Assembly (NCBI RefSeq): GCF_002884495.1 | Contig: NZ_KZ614145.1 | Coordinates: 3,672,423-3,736,422, forward strand | Direction of reading: 5' to 3' | Length of the DNA stretch: 64,000 nt | Source of the DNA: Rummeliibacillus pycnus | GTDB taxonomy: Bacteria; Bacillota; Bacilli; Bacillales_A; Planococcaceae | Shown here: positions 7,419 through 16,157 of the stretch, in pieces | How the letters are laid out: each line of letters begins with the position of its first letter | Position numbering within the stretch: position 1 is the stretch's first letter | Program-made: the position numbers and the translations under genes | The notes under the pieces: generated by a model | What the model was told of the DNA's origin: nothing | The model's database searches: none | What the model saw: only the letters and a program-made list of their open reading frames with translations

Positions 7419-8453
7419 GTGGAATTTGGCGTATACACATTAGCTGATATTGGCCCAAATCCATACAATGGGCAAACCATATCGGCAAAGAAAAGAATTC
7501 AAGAAGTAATAGCAGCAGCAAAATTAGCTGATGAGTTAGGGCTGCAAATATTTGGTGTTGGAGAGCATCATCGTTTAGATTATGCGGTTTCCTCTGTGCC
7601 AGTTATGTTAAGTGCCATTGCTCAACAAACAAAGAATATTCATCTAACAAGTACTACAACAGTATTAAGTACAGTTGATCCTGTTCGATTATATGAAGAT
7701 TTTGCTACACTTGATTTGTTATCAGATGGACGTGCTGAAATAATTGCAGGTAGAGGGGCATTTATCGAATCTTTTCCATTATTCGGTTACAATTTAGAAC
7801 AATACAATGAGCTATTTGAAGAACATCTGGAACTTTGGCAAAGATTAAATAAGGAAGAACGACTAAGTTGGCAAGGTCATTTACGAGCATCGCTTCAAAA
7901 TGCAGAAATTTCTCCTCGAGCAACAAAGGAAATTCCAACATGGATTGGTGTTGGTGGGACACCAGAAAGTGCAATGAGAGCTGGACGATTTGGTACGGGG
8001 TTAGCACTTGCAATACTTGGTGGAAATCCACATTACTTTGTTCCGTTGGTAGAAGCATATAAACGTGAATTTATCGCGGCAGGACATCCAAAAGAGAAGT
8101 ATAAAGTAGCTGTGACTGGACATGGTTACTTTACAGAGGATGGTCATCAAGCGCGGAAAGAATTTTATGCTTACTATAAAAACTATTGGGGATATGTCAA
8201 TAAACAACGAGGTATGTCTTTTCATTTGAATCGAGAAAGTTTTGAAAAAATGACAGGACCGAATACAGCATTATTTGTAGGAAGTCCAGATGAAGTTGTT
8301 GAAAAGATATTGAAGCAGCATGAATTATTTGGCCATACTAGATTTTTAGCGCAGTTAGATATTGGTGGACAACCATTTGAAACAGTTACACACTCTATGG
8401 AACTATTAGCAACGAAAATTATGCCTCAAGTCAATCAATATATCAAAGGTTAA
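7419..8453 (+). CDS. Luciferase-like flavin-dependent monooxygenase (LLM family)
   Basis: The 344-residue protein has the bacterial luciferase-like TIM-barrel pattern: 'FGVYTLADIGPNPYNGQTISAKKRIQEVIAAAKLADELGLQIFGVGEHH', 'TSTTTVLSTVDPVRLYEDFATLDLLSDGRAEIIAGRGAF' and 'IPTWIGVGGTPESAMRAGRFG'. These proteins use reduced FMN to oxygenate organic substrates; the substrate cannot be read from sequence. The GTG start follows GGGGGCGGA. Its position 13 bases after the catE-like gene suggests the two act on the same aromatic or quinone-type compound, or answer the same stress. A strong terminator follows. Confidence 0.87.
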   Translation: MEFGVYTLADIGPNPYNGQTISAKKRIQEVIAAAKLADELGLQIFGVGEHHRLDYAVSSVPVMLSAIAQQTKNIHLTSTTTVLSTVDPVRLYEDFATLDLLSDGRAEIIAGRGAFIESFPLFGYNLEQYNELFEEHLELWQRLNKEERLSWQGHLRASLQNAEISPRATKEIPTWIGVGGTPESAMRAGRFGTGLALAILGGNPHYFVPLVEAYKREFIAAGHPKEKYKVAVTGHGYFTEDGHQARKEFYAYYKNYWGYVNKQRGMSFHLNRESFEKMTGPNTALFVGSPDEVVEKILKQHELFGHTRFLAQLDIGGQPFETVTHSMELLATKIMPQVNQYIKG

Positions 8454-8460
8454 TAAATAA

Positions 8461-8499
8461 AAAAGCGTAAAGAGAGGTTCAGGCTCTTTACGCTTTTTT
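8461..8499 (+). terminator. Rho-independent terminator after the monooxygenase
   Basis: A perfect 14-bp stem (8461-8474 with 8484-8497) with a 9-base loop is followed by a run of T. The A-rich left arm may also let it work for the opposite strand gene yhfH. Confidence 0.93.
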
Positions 8500-8616
8500 C
8501 GTAAGCAATTTACTTATAAGTTCATCTTTTGTGGTTCAGACAAAAGACAAAGGAGTGAGTTGCTAAATGGTGTTGGGAAATCATTTAGCTTTTAATTATA
8601 AAAAACTAGTAAAAGA

Positions 8617-8742
8617 TTAAAGAGAGTTACAATGTTCGCAAGTATTTGTATAACACTCGCTTTGTTCTTCAATTTTTTCGCCACATTCTACACAGTGTTT
8701 ATCAGGTAAGTTCTTGAAAAATTCAATAACGTTTTCTAACAT
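8617..8742 (-). CDS. yhfH: Small zinc-ribbon protein, YhfH family (41 aa)
   Basis: Read on the minus strand from the ATG at 8742, the frame encodes 41 residues beginning 'MLENVIEFFKNLPDKHC'. Two CxxC pairs follow ('CVEC' and 'CEHC') and would form a zinc ribbon. AAGGAGGC lies 8 bases before the start. The sequence matches my memory of the YhfH family, and in B. subtilis yhfH is also close to lplJ (yhfJ), as here. Function is unknown. It is too short for routine gene calls, but the ribosome site, metal motif and synteny make it convincing. Confidence 0.85.
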   Translation of the reverse strand: MLENVIEFFKNLPDKHCVECGEKIEEQSECYTNTCEHCNSL

Positions 8743-8881
8743 TGAAAATCGCCTCCTTATCAATACTGTTATATTACTGTTTTGTTATTATGTATTGTAT
8801 TATAACACAGATATTTATGTCAATACAAAAATTAAAAATTAAGTTAAAATAATTGAAGACAATATATTAGGAGTGACAGGC

Positions 8882-9874
8882 ATGTATTTTATTGATAACA
8901 AAGGAATTAATGATCCACGTATAAACCTAGCTATAGAGGAATATGCACTAAAAACAATGGATGTTGAAAAAGATTCATTTTTATTGTTTTATATTAATCA
9001 GCCTTCCATTATTATTGGAAGAAACCAAAATACAATAGAAGAAATTAATACTGACTATGTGGAAGAAAATGATATTATCGTTGTGCGCCGATTATCTGGC
9101 GGTGGAGCTGTGTATCATGATCTTGGCAATTTAAACTTTAGCTTTTTGACAAAGGATGACGGTGAATCCTTCCAAAACTTTAAAAAGTTCACGCAACCTG
9201 TAGTTGATGCTATGAAAAAATTAGGGATTAATTCCGAATTATCTGGTCGAAATGATATCCTGGCTGAAGGACGTAAAATTTCTGGGAATGCAATGTTCTC
9301 AACCAAAGGGCGTATGTTCAGTCATGGAACACTGATGTATAATTGCGATATTGATGCTGTTGTATCGGCTTTAAAAGTTAAAAAAGAAAAAATTGAGTCA
9401 AAAGGGATAAAATCCGTACGTTCTCGTGTTGCGAATATTGCTGATTTCATGGAAAATCCTATTTCAATCGAAGAATTCAGAATGGAAATATTAAAATCCA
9501 TTTTTGGTGGCGAGGAAAACATTCAATATTATGATTTAACCGAAGAAGATTGGAAAAATATTTATAAGCTATCCGAAGAACGCTATCAAAAATGGGATTG
9601 GAACTATGGTCAATCACCGAAGTTTAATATTCAACGTACAAAAAAATTCCCTTCTGGATTTATCGATTTGCGTTTAGAAGTAAATAAAGGAATTATGCAA
9701 GAAGTCCATATTTTTGGTGATTTCTTTGGTGTTGGAGAAATGGAAGATATCGAAAATGTGCTTCGTGGGAAGAAATATGAACCGCATACAATTTCAGATG
9801 CACTAGAAGAGATTGATATCCCAACTTACTTTGGTGGCGTTTCTAAAGAAGAATTTGTAAAACTAATTTATTAA
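8882..9874 (+). CDS. lplJ: Lipoate-protein ligase
   Basis: This 330-residue protein attaches scavenged lipoate, via lipoyl-AMP, to the E2 or GcvH proteins of 2-oxoacid dehydrogenases and the glycine cleavage system. It matches B. subtilis LplJ closely, including 'INDPRINLAIEEY', the lipoate-binding 'RRLSGGGAVYHDLGNLNFSF' loop and 'GRNDILAEGRKISGNA' with the adenylate-binding Lys. The ATG at 8882 is preceded by AGGAG at 8 bases; a GTG at 8873 would sit inside that ribosome site. It is transcribed away from yhfH, and the Bce-type module begins 41 bases downstream. Confidence 0.95.
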   Translation: MYFIDNKGINDPRINLAIEEYALKTMDVEKDSFLLFYINQPSIIIGRNQNTIEEINTDYVEENDIIVVRRLSGGGAVYHDLGNLNFSFLTKDDGESFQNFKKFTQPVVDAMKKLGINSELSGRNDILAEGRKISGNAMFSTKGRMFSHGTLMYNCDIDAVVSALKVKKEKIESKGIKSVRSRVANIADFMENPISIEEFRMEILKSIFGGEENIQYYDLTEEDWKNIYKLSEERYQKWDWNYGQSPKFNIQRTKKFPSGFIDLRLEVNKGIMQEVHIFGDFFGVGEMEDIENVLRGKKYEPHTISDALEEIDIPTYFGGVSKEEFVKLIY

Positions 9875-9915
9875 TCGTTCTATTAATATGGACTAAAAGA
9901 TGGAGGGGAGACAAA

Positions 9916-10620
9916 ATGAATACACATCGAATATTAATCGTAGAAGATGATTTGAAAATTGCTACATTATTAGGCGATACTCTTCGTAAGTATCATTATG
10001 ATGTAGAAACAGTTAAATCTTTTGACAATATACTTGATGACTTTAAAGCGTTCAATCCTCATCTTGTTTTGCTAGATATTAATTTACCTTCTTTTGATGG
10101 CTATTATTGGTGTCGTCAGCTTAGACTGCTGACGACATGTCCAATCATTTTCATCTCAGCTAGATCAGGTGAGATGGATCAAATTTTTGCTTTAGAGAAT
10201 GGTGGAGATGATTTTATCACAAAGCCTTTTAACTATGAAATTGTCTTAGCGAAGATTAAAAGCCATTTACGTAGGTCCTATGGAGAATATGCGACAAAGC
10301 AAGAAGAAAGAACGATTAAGCAAGGTCAGTTAGAATTATTTTTAGAACGTATGGAACTGCATACAAAGAATGCGGAAATTCCGCTTCAAAAAAAAGAATG
10401 TGTTATTTTAGAATTATTAATGGGACAAGCTCCAAAAGTTGTATCTAGAGAAAAACTATTAGAAGAATTATGGGATGATCAAGCTTTTGTAGACGAAAAT
10501 ACGCTGAATGTTAATATGACACGTGTCCGTAAAAAACTGTCTGATTATGGTGTTCAATCAACCATAGAAACTGTACGAGGTGCTGGATATCGCTTTGTTT
10601 TATGTGAAGAGGAGCAATAA
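9916..10620 (+). CDS. BceR-type response regulator
   Basis: The 234-residue OmpR-type regulator has D54 as phospho-acceptor ('LLDINLPSFDGYYWC') and a winged-helix C-terminus ('NTLNVNMTRVRKKL...ETVRGAGYRF'). The 'FDGYYWCRQLR' and 'GGDDFITKPF' strings are typical of BceR/PsdR/YxdJ regulators, which switch on peptide-antibiotic transporters. A strong ribosome site (GGAGGGGAG) precedes the ATG. It is the first gene of a four-gene RR-kinase-ATPase-permease operon; the gene pair spacing is 2 bases. The target promoter would normally lie before the ATPase gene, but only 18 bases separate kinase and ATPase here, so the whole operon may be autoregulated. Confidence 0.93.
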   Translation: MNTHRILIVEDDLKIATLLGDTLRKYHYDVETVKSFDNILDDFKAFNPHLVLLDINLPSFDGYYWCRQLRLLTTCPIIFISARSGEMDQIFALENGGDDFITKPFNYEIVLAKIKSHLRRSYGEYATKQEERTIKQGQLELFLERMELHTKNAEIPLQKKECVILELLMGQAPKVVSREKLLEELWDDQAFVDENTLNVNMTRVRKKLSDYGVQSTIETVRGAGYRFVLCEEEQ

Positions 10621-10622
10621 TA

Positions 10623-11612
10623 ATGGAGTCTTTAAAACTATTCATAAAAGATCATTTAGCTTATATTTTCTTTGATATATTGCTTGTGTTTTTTATCTTC
10701 TTATTATATTGGTTAGACGGATTTCGCAATATAGATACTGCTATTTATTCCTTTATTATTTCACTTGTGCTAACCATCACTTTTTTGTGTGCACGTTATA
10801 TAATGAGACGATCTTTTTACAAAAAAGTACTGCAATTACCCAGCGAAATGGAAGATGCATTACAACATAATGCGAAAACCCCAGAAAACATTGCAACAGA
10901 AAAGTACATTCACAAACTTTACGAAATCTATCAATTAGAGGCACAAGCATTGTATGCACAGCAAAGGCGGCATCTTCAATTTATGAATCAATGGGTGCAT
11001 CAGATGAAAACCCCAATTAGTGTTTTAGAGTTACTTTTGCAAGAAGATGATGAATTGGATAAGGTAAGTGTTCGAGAAGAAGTAGATCGTTTAAAACATG
11101 GACTGGAAACCGTTTTGATGAATGCACGTCTAGATACTTTTGAAGAGGATATGAAAATTGAACAAGTAGCATTACGACCGTTAGTAAGTTCACTTGTAAA
11201 TGAAAATAAACGATTATTTATCACGCATCATGTGTACCCTAATATTGATATCGCAGAGGATTGTATCGTACCAACGGATCCAAAATGGATAAAGTTTATT
11301 ATCGGGCAATTTATCACCAATGCGGTGAAATATACTTTCGAAGATGGCAAGAAACTATATTTATCTGCGTCAATTAAGGGTACACAAGTTATTTTAACGA
11401 TTAAAGATGAAGGGATCGGGATTCCACCATCTGATTTAAAACGTGTAACAAAAGCGTTCTTTACGGGTGAAAATGGGCGTAAAACAGGTGAATCTACTGG
11501 AATGGGCTTATATTTAGCAAAAGAAGTGTGCGATAAGCTTGGTCATCAATTGGAAATTGAATCTGAAGTAGGAAGAGGTACAACAATTCGAGTGTACTTC
11601 CAGCACTCATAA
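10623..11612 (+). CDS. BceS-type intramembrane-sensing histidine kinase
   Basis: The protein has only 329 residues: two membrane helices (about 13-31 and 39-60) joined by a very short outside loop, a linker, a HisKA-type domain with H126 in 'NQWVHQMKTPIS', and an ATPase domain ('GQFITNAVKYT', 'KDEGIGIP', 'GMGLYLAKEV'). The lack of a sensor domain and the 'HQMKTPIS' H box are hallmarks of BceS-like kinases. These read the flux or state of their partner ABC transporter rather than binding the peptide themselves. Confidence 0.93.
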   Translation: MESLKLFIKDHLAYIFFDILLVFFIFLLYWLDGFRNIDTAIYSFIISLVLTITFLCARYIMRRSFYKKVLQLPSEMEDALQHNAKTPENIATEKYIHKLYEIYQLEAQALYAQQRRHLQFMNQWVHQMKTPISVLELLLQEDDELDKVSVREEVDRLKHGLETVLMNARLDTFEEDMKIEQVALRPLVSSLVNENKRLFITHHVYPNIDIAEDCIVPTDPKWIKFIIGQFITNAVKYTFEDGKKLYLSASIKGTQVILTIKDEGIGIPPSDLKRVTKAFFTGENGRKTGESTGMGLYLAKEVCDKLGHQLEIESEVGRGTTIRVYFQHS

Positions 11613-11630
11613 AAGAATTGAGGTAATCGC

Positions 11631-12404
11631 ATGTCGATATTGAAAATCCGAGATGTAACAAAAGTATACGAAGGGAAAGTTACACATCGTGCTGTCAATC
11701 AACTAAGTTTCGAAGTAGAAAAGGGAGAGTTTCTAGCGGTAATGGGGCCATCAGGAAGTGGTAAAACAACTCTCCTCAATATGATTTCCACTATAGATAC
11801 GCCAACATCAGGAGAGATTGTCATTAATGACGTAAACCCTCATAGCTTGAAGAAAAATGATTTGGCTTATTTTAGAAGACGTCAGTTAGGATTTGTCTTT
11901 CAAGATTTCAATTTGTTGCAAATGCTAACTGTTGAAGAAAATATCGTATTACCCTTAACACTCGATGACCAAGACCTTGATACGATGCAAACGAGGATAA
12001 AGGATGTTGCGAGACAATTATGTATTGAAAGTATCCTTGATAAAAGACCAAATGAAATCTCGGGTGGACAAGCTCAAAAAACTGCTATTGGCCGTGCTAT
12101 TATTCACAAGCCCTCCTTGTTATTAGCAGATGAACCAACTGGAAATTTAGATTCTAATTCATCAAGAGATGTTTTAGAACTTCTTGGCAGTATTAATAAG
12201 CAAGAGAACACAACAATTGTAATGGTAACACATGATCCAATTGCTGCAAGTTATTGTGATCGTGTTTTGTTTATAAAAGACGGAGAGTACTTCAATGAAA
12301 TTTATAAAGATAATCATCGTCAGACATTTTTCCAAGCCATTTTAAATGTGTTGAGTTTACTAGGGGGTCATGTCGGTGACTTTTCGGCAGTTCGCTTTCC
12401 TTAA
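11631..12404 (+). CDS. BceA-type ABC transporter ATP-binding protein
   Basis: The 257-residue ATPase has Walker A 'GPSGSGKTT' (about 39-47), a Q loop in 'FQDFNLL', the signature 'SGGQAQKTAIGRA' and Walker B 'LLLADEPTGNLDS', with 'MVTHD' as switch. It belongs to the MacB/BceA group that works with a single large FtsX-type permease to remove peptide antibiotics from their lipid targets. The last 35 bases overlap the permease gene. The C-terminus runs on for about 30 residues after the usual end, partly as a result of that overlap. Confidence 0.93.
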   Translation: MSILKIRDVTKVYEGKVTHRAVNQLSFEVEKGEFLAVMGPSGSGKTTLLNMISTIDTPTSGEIVINDVNPHSLKKNDLAYFRRRQLGFVFQDFNLLQMLTVEENIVLPLTLDDQDLDTMQTRIKDVARQLCIESILDKRPNEISGGQAQKTAIGRAIIHKPSLLLADEPTGNLDSNSSRDVLELLGSINKQENTTIVMVTHDPIAASYCDRVLFIKDGEYFNEIYKDNHRQTFFQAILNVLSLLGGHVGDFSAVRFP

Positions 12405-14313
12405 TGTCATCAGAAATTTCCGTGTCTATGCGGCCTTTTTCTTATCGAGTGTGGCATCTGTTATGGTGTTTTTTATATATTCTATGCTGATGTTTCACCC
12501 AAAAGTTGAAGATGAATTTCTACGAGAGATTGCCTTTCAAGGAATGTTTGTAGCAGAGGTTATTCTGGTGCTCTTTACATTGTTTTTCTTGTTTTATTCT
12601 ATGAGAGCTTTTTTAGAAGCACGTTCAAAGGAATTTGGTATATTACTGCATTTAGGAATGGAGAAAAGACAACTCAATAAGCTAATATTGTTTGAAACAA
12701 TGATCATAGGGTTTACTTCGATTGTAGTTGGCATCATTTTTGGCTATGCCTTTTCAAAGTTTTTCTTTATGATTGTACGAGAAATACTTCAAATCGATAG
12801 CCTACCGTTGTATTTTTCGTGGAAGCCATTTGCGTTAACAATTGGTACATTTACTAGTTTGTTTATCATAATTTCCTTAATAAGTGTGATGTTTATTAAG
12901 GATAATAATTTAGTAAGTTTATTGCGACTCTATTGGAAGAACGAAAAAATTGCAAAGTATTCAGTGTGGAAAGGGATTGTAGGATTACTTTTCTTAATTG
13001 CTGCCTATGTTATGGCTGCAAATATTCGGAAGGAATATCTTATTGTTTTTACAACTTTAACACCGCCTTTTGCAATGATTGGTACATACCTATTTTTTAC
13101 AGATTCAGTACCATTTATATTATCCCGTATCCGAAAACATAAGAAATGGTATTGGCACAAGTATCGTATTGTATCAATGGCAAAGACGTCTTCTATTATG
13201 CGTGAAAATGCAAGAATGTTCTTTATCTCTTGTATGGTATCAACATTAGCTTTTTTAGCGATTGGTACATTAAGTTCTATGTCGACTTTTACGCATCAAT
13301 ATCACCAGCTAAATCCATTAGGTTTAGTCTATTCAAGTAAATTAGATAATCCATATGAAAAAGAGCATATTACAGGGTTGATTGATGAATTACAAGATAA
13401 AGGACTTAGTTATCATCTCAATAAATTTGATATTAAGCGTCAAACTTCATCAAATACACAAAAACCTGTAAAAATTATTACGCAATCAGATATTAACAGA
13501 TTAGCAGTTGTGTTTGGTTATCCGGTAGTTCGTTTAAAACCTGGAGAAGCGATGTTTTTGCCATATTCTGAGGATTCTATCAACGAACTTCAGAATAAAA
13601 AAGTAGAAACGGTTTTACAGGAAAATAATGTGCCACTTTATATTGATAAAGTATATCCAAAGGTACTATTTTCACCGACAGAGCTTGGGACAAATGTGAT
13701 TGTTGTTAGTGATCAAGATTTTCGTTTGATAAAAGAGCCTATGGTAGGGGCAAATGCCAATCAATCTACTAACCATATTTTTGTTTTCTATGTACCACAA
13801 TGGACTAAAACAAAGGATATTGGCACAAATTTAGATGCAATTATGACGGAAGCATATATGACAAATCATGAAAATGATTTACCTTTTTACTTTGAAAACC
13901 CAGGTTTAGATTATTCCTTTATACGTTCAACGTTTGCATTATTATTATTTATTGGATTATTAGCTGCGACAGTCTTTTTCCTTGCTTCAGGTAGTTTTAT
14001 ATACTTCAAACTTTATACAGGACTTGAAGAAGATAAAAAACAATTCGATGCATTACGTAGAATGGGCATTACAGATAGGGAGTTACGTAAGATCGTTAAT
14101 AGTCAGCTCATACCGCAGTTCTTTCTCCCATGGGGATTAGCAATGTTCCATAGCACATTTGCTTTTATGGCACTTCAAGTGTTTTGGAAAGGTATTGCAG
14201 ATCTATCTATAATAAGAGAGATTTTCCTCGTATTAGCAGCAATTACTTGCATACAGTTGTGTTATTTCTATTTAATACGTTGGCGATACTTATCACATAT
14301 TCGGGCTATATAA
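12376..14313 (+). CDS. BceB-type ABC transporter permease
   Basis: The protein (645 residues from GTG 12376) has about ten membrane helices: one near the N-terminus, groups up to about residue 300, and three at the C-terminus (from about 515). A large extracytoplasmic domain of about 200 residues (about 310-510) lies between, the site of peptide binding in BceB/PsdB/VraE. GTG 12376 is favoured over ATG 12370 because AGGGGG then lies 8 bases away and the product starts 'MTFRQFAFLNVIRN', as in YxdM/PsdB. Together with the three upstream genes it forms a complete sensing and detoxification module. The exact peptide cannot be predicted from sequence. Confidence 0.9.
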   Translation: MTFRQFAFLNVIRNFRVYAAFFLSSVASVMVFFIYSMLMFHPKVEDEFLREIAFQGMFVAEVILVLFTLFFLFYSMRAFLEARSKEFGILLHLGMEKRQLNKLILFETMIIGFTSIVVGIIFGYAFSKFFFMIVREILQIDSLPLYFSWKPFALTIGTFTSLFIIISLISVMFIKDNNLVSLLRLYWKNEKIAKYSVWKGIVGLLFLIAAYVMAANIRKEYLIVFTTLTPPFAMIGTYLFFTDSVPFILSRIRKHKKWYWHKYRIVSMAKTSSIMRENARMFFISCMVSTLAFLAIGTLSSMSTFTHQYHQLNPLGLVYSSKLDNPYEKEHITGLIDELQDKGLSYHLNKFDIKRQTSSNTQKPVKIITQSDINRLAVVFGYPVVRLKPGEAMFLPYSEDSINELQNKKVETVLQENNVPLYIDKVYPKVLFSPTELGTNVIVVSDQDFRLIKEPMVGANANQSTNHIFVFYVPQWTKTKDIGTNLDAIMTEAYMTNHENDLPFYFENPGLDYSFIRSTFALLLFIGLLAATVFFLASGSFIYFKLYTGLEEDKKQFDALRRMGITDRELRKIVNSQLIPQFFLPWGLAMFHSTFAFMALQVFWKGIADLSIIREIFLVLAAITCIQLCYFYLIRWRYLSHIRAI

Positions 14314-14317
14314 TTGA

Positions 14318-14360
14318 AAAACAACAGATGGCTAAAAATGGCTGTCTGTTGTTTTATTTT
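14318..14360 (+). terminator. Terminator after the Bce-type operon
   Basis: AAAACAACAGA (14318-14328) pairs with TCTGTTGTTTT (14345-14355), followed by ATTTTT. The right arm also contains the likely -35 of the lcfB promoter. Confidence 0.8.
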
Positions 14361-14409
14361 TCTAATTTCTATATAATAGATTTGGATGGAGAATGAATGA
14401 CCATTCATT
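14349..14409 (+). promoter_or_regulatory. lcfB promoter with FadR-like operator
   Basis: TTGTTT (14349-14354), 17 bases and TATAAT (14372-14377) form the promoter. A perfect dyad AATGAATG-AC-CATTCATT (14392-14409) follows directly after the expected start. It contains TGAATGA and ATTCA elements like the FadR box of B. subtilis (TGAATGANTANTCATTCA), whose regulon includes lcfB. Confidence 0.7.
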
Positions 14410-14435
14410 TTTATTCTTACAAAGGGGATGAGGAG

Positions 14436-15992
14436 ATGAATTTAGTATCAGCAGTTTATAAGACATCCACAGAAAAAGCAGAAAAAGTAGCGTATCATTT
14501 TGGGGGAAAAGATACGACCTACGCAGAGTTCGAAGATTCAGTGTCTAAAATGGCAACTACATTAAAGGAATTAGGGGTTGAAAAAGGGGATCATGTAGCG
14601 TTCTTATTGGGCAATACACCTCATTTTGTTATTTCTTTATATGCAACCATGCGAATTGGAGCGACGGCTATACCAATCAATCCTCTTTATACGCCAGATG
14701 AAATTACATATATTATACGTAATGGTGATGTAAAAACAGTGATTGCATTAGATGCCTTACTGCCATTAGTGGAAACGTGTATCACCGTCTTTCCAGATGT
14801 ACATTCGTATGTAGTATGTGAAACAAAACCTGATACAATTGAGAAAATGCAAACATTACCTCAAAATGTAAGAGAGAAAGTCTATTCTTTTACACAACTA
14901 ATTGCAAAATCTGAACCAACAGTTAAACCAGAAGAAATTGATGAAAATGATACTGCCATTATTTTGTACACATCAGGTACTACTGGCCATCCAAAAGGTG
15001 CAATGTTAACGCATAAGAATTTATATTCAAATGCTCGAGATGTATCTGAATACCTACAATTTAATGCGAATGATCGTGTCATTACAACATTACCAGTTTT
15101 TCACGTATTTGCTCTAACAGTCGCAGTAAATGCACCTTTATTAACTTCAGCACAACTAATTATTTTACCAAGTTTTAGTCCAAAAGAAATTTTTAGAATT
15201 GGCAAAGAACTAAGACCAACTGTTTTTGCAGGTGTTCCGACAATGTTCAATTTCTTATATCAATTCCCTGAAGGTCATCCGGAAGATTTAAAATCATTAC
15301 GTTTAGCTATTTCCGGAGGCTCTTCTATGCCGGTGGCATTATTGCATAATTTTGAAGAGAAATTTAATGTTAGAGTATCAGAAGGTTATGGGTTATCAGA
15401 GGCTTCACCTGTTACTTGTTTCAATCCTTTAGATCGAGATCGTAAGGCAGGGTCTATTGGTACAAATATTGTAAATGTAGTAAATAAAGTAGTTAACGAA
15501 TTTGGGGAAGAGGTGCCAGTAGGTGAAGTTGGGGAACTAGTAGTAAAAGGACCCAACGTCATGAAAGGATACTATAAAATGCCTGAAGAAACAGCAGTTG
15601 CAATTCGTGATGGATGGTTATACACTGGAGATTTAGCTCGAATGGATGAAGAAGGTTATTTTTTCATTGTTGATCGTAAAAAAGATATGATTATTGTAGG
15701 TGGATATAATGTTTATCCACGTGAGGTCGAAGAAGTACTATACTCCAATCCAGGCGTGCTAGAAGCAGCGGTAGTTGGTATTCCTGATCCAAACCTTGGT
15801 GAGGAAGTACTTGCTTATGTTGTGTTAAAAGACAAATCAATTACAGTAGAAGATTTGCATGAATATTGTAAACAGCACTTAGTAAAATATAAATGTCCAA
15901 AGGAAATACTATTACTCGACGAATTACCAAAGAATACTACTGGCAAAATTTTACGACGTAATTTGAAAGACCAAGCTCTTTCTCGCGCGTAA
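14436..15992 (+). CDS. lcfB: Long-chain fatty-acid-CoA ligase
   Basis: The 518-residue enzyme activates long-chain fatty acids with ATP and CoA for beta-oxidation. It has the AMP-binding motif 'ILYTSGTTGHPKGAMLTHKNL', 'GYGLSEASPVTCFNP' and 'GDLARMDEEGYFFIVDRKKDMIIVGGYNVYPREVEE', with the catalytic Lys in 'KNTTGKILRR'. Similarity to B. subtilis LcfB is high. The ATG at 14436 has AAAGGGG at 8 bases and gives 'MNLVSAVYKT'; an ATG at 14397 lies within the operator and has no ribosome site. The upstream dyad suggests repression by a FadR-type regulator that releases DNA on binding acyl-CoA. Confidence 0.94.
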   Translation: MNLVSAVYKTSTEKAEKVAYHFGGKDTTYAEFEDSVSKMATTLKELGVEKGDHVAFLLGNTPHFVISLYATMRIGATAIPINPLYTPDEITYIIRNGDVKTVIALDALLPLVETCITVFPDVHSYVVCETKPDTIEKMQTLPQNVREKVYSFTQLIAKSEPTVKPEEIDENDTAIILYTSGTTGHPKGAMLTHKNLYSNARDVSEYLQFNANDRVITTLPVFHVFALTVAVNAPLLTSAQLIILPSFSPKEIFRIGKELRPTVFAGVPTMFNFLYQFPEGHPEDLKSLRLAISGGSSMPVALLHNFEEKFNVRVSEGYGLSEASPVTCFNPLDRDRKAGSIGTNIVNVVNKVVNEFGEEVPVGEVGELVVKGPNVMKGYYKMPEETAVAIRDGWLYTGDLARMDEEGYFFIVDRKKDMIIVGGYNVYPREVEEVLYSNPGVLEAAVVGIPDPNLGEEVLAYVVLKDKSITVEDLHEYCKQHLVKYKCPKEILLLDELPKNTTGKILRRNLKDQALSRA

Positions 15993-16016
15993 GGTTGAGT
16001 TTTATAGAATAACAAG

Positions 16017-16053
16017 GAGATGTTCATTTAAATACTTTTGAACATCTCTATTT
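16017..16053 (+). terminator. Terminator after lcfB
   Basis: GAGATGTTCA (16017-16026) pairs with TGAACATCTC (16039-16048), followed by TATTTTT. Confidence 0.85.
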
Positions 16054-16112
16054 TTGTATACGAAATAATTTTATCAGGTGAGACCGATTCATACAGAGTA
16101 AATAATTACTAA

Positions 16113-16152
16113 AAAAAGTCTATTCACCATCCCAATGATGAATAGACTTTTT
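16113..16152 (-). terminator. Terminator of the amino-acid permease gene (bidirectional)
   Basis: A perfect 14-bp stem (16113-16126 with 16139-16152) has A and T runs at both ends. It sits 5 bases beyond the permease stop on the minus strand. Confidence 0.9.
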
Positions 16153-16157
16153 GATTT

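Noticed and set aside
12933-13142. Second frame inside the Bce-type permease gene
   Set aside because: The product is Cys/Tyr-rich nonsense and lies within a well-supported membrane protein gene in another frame.
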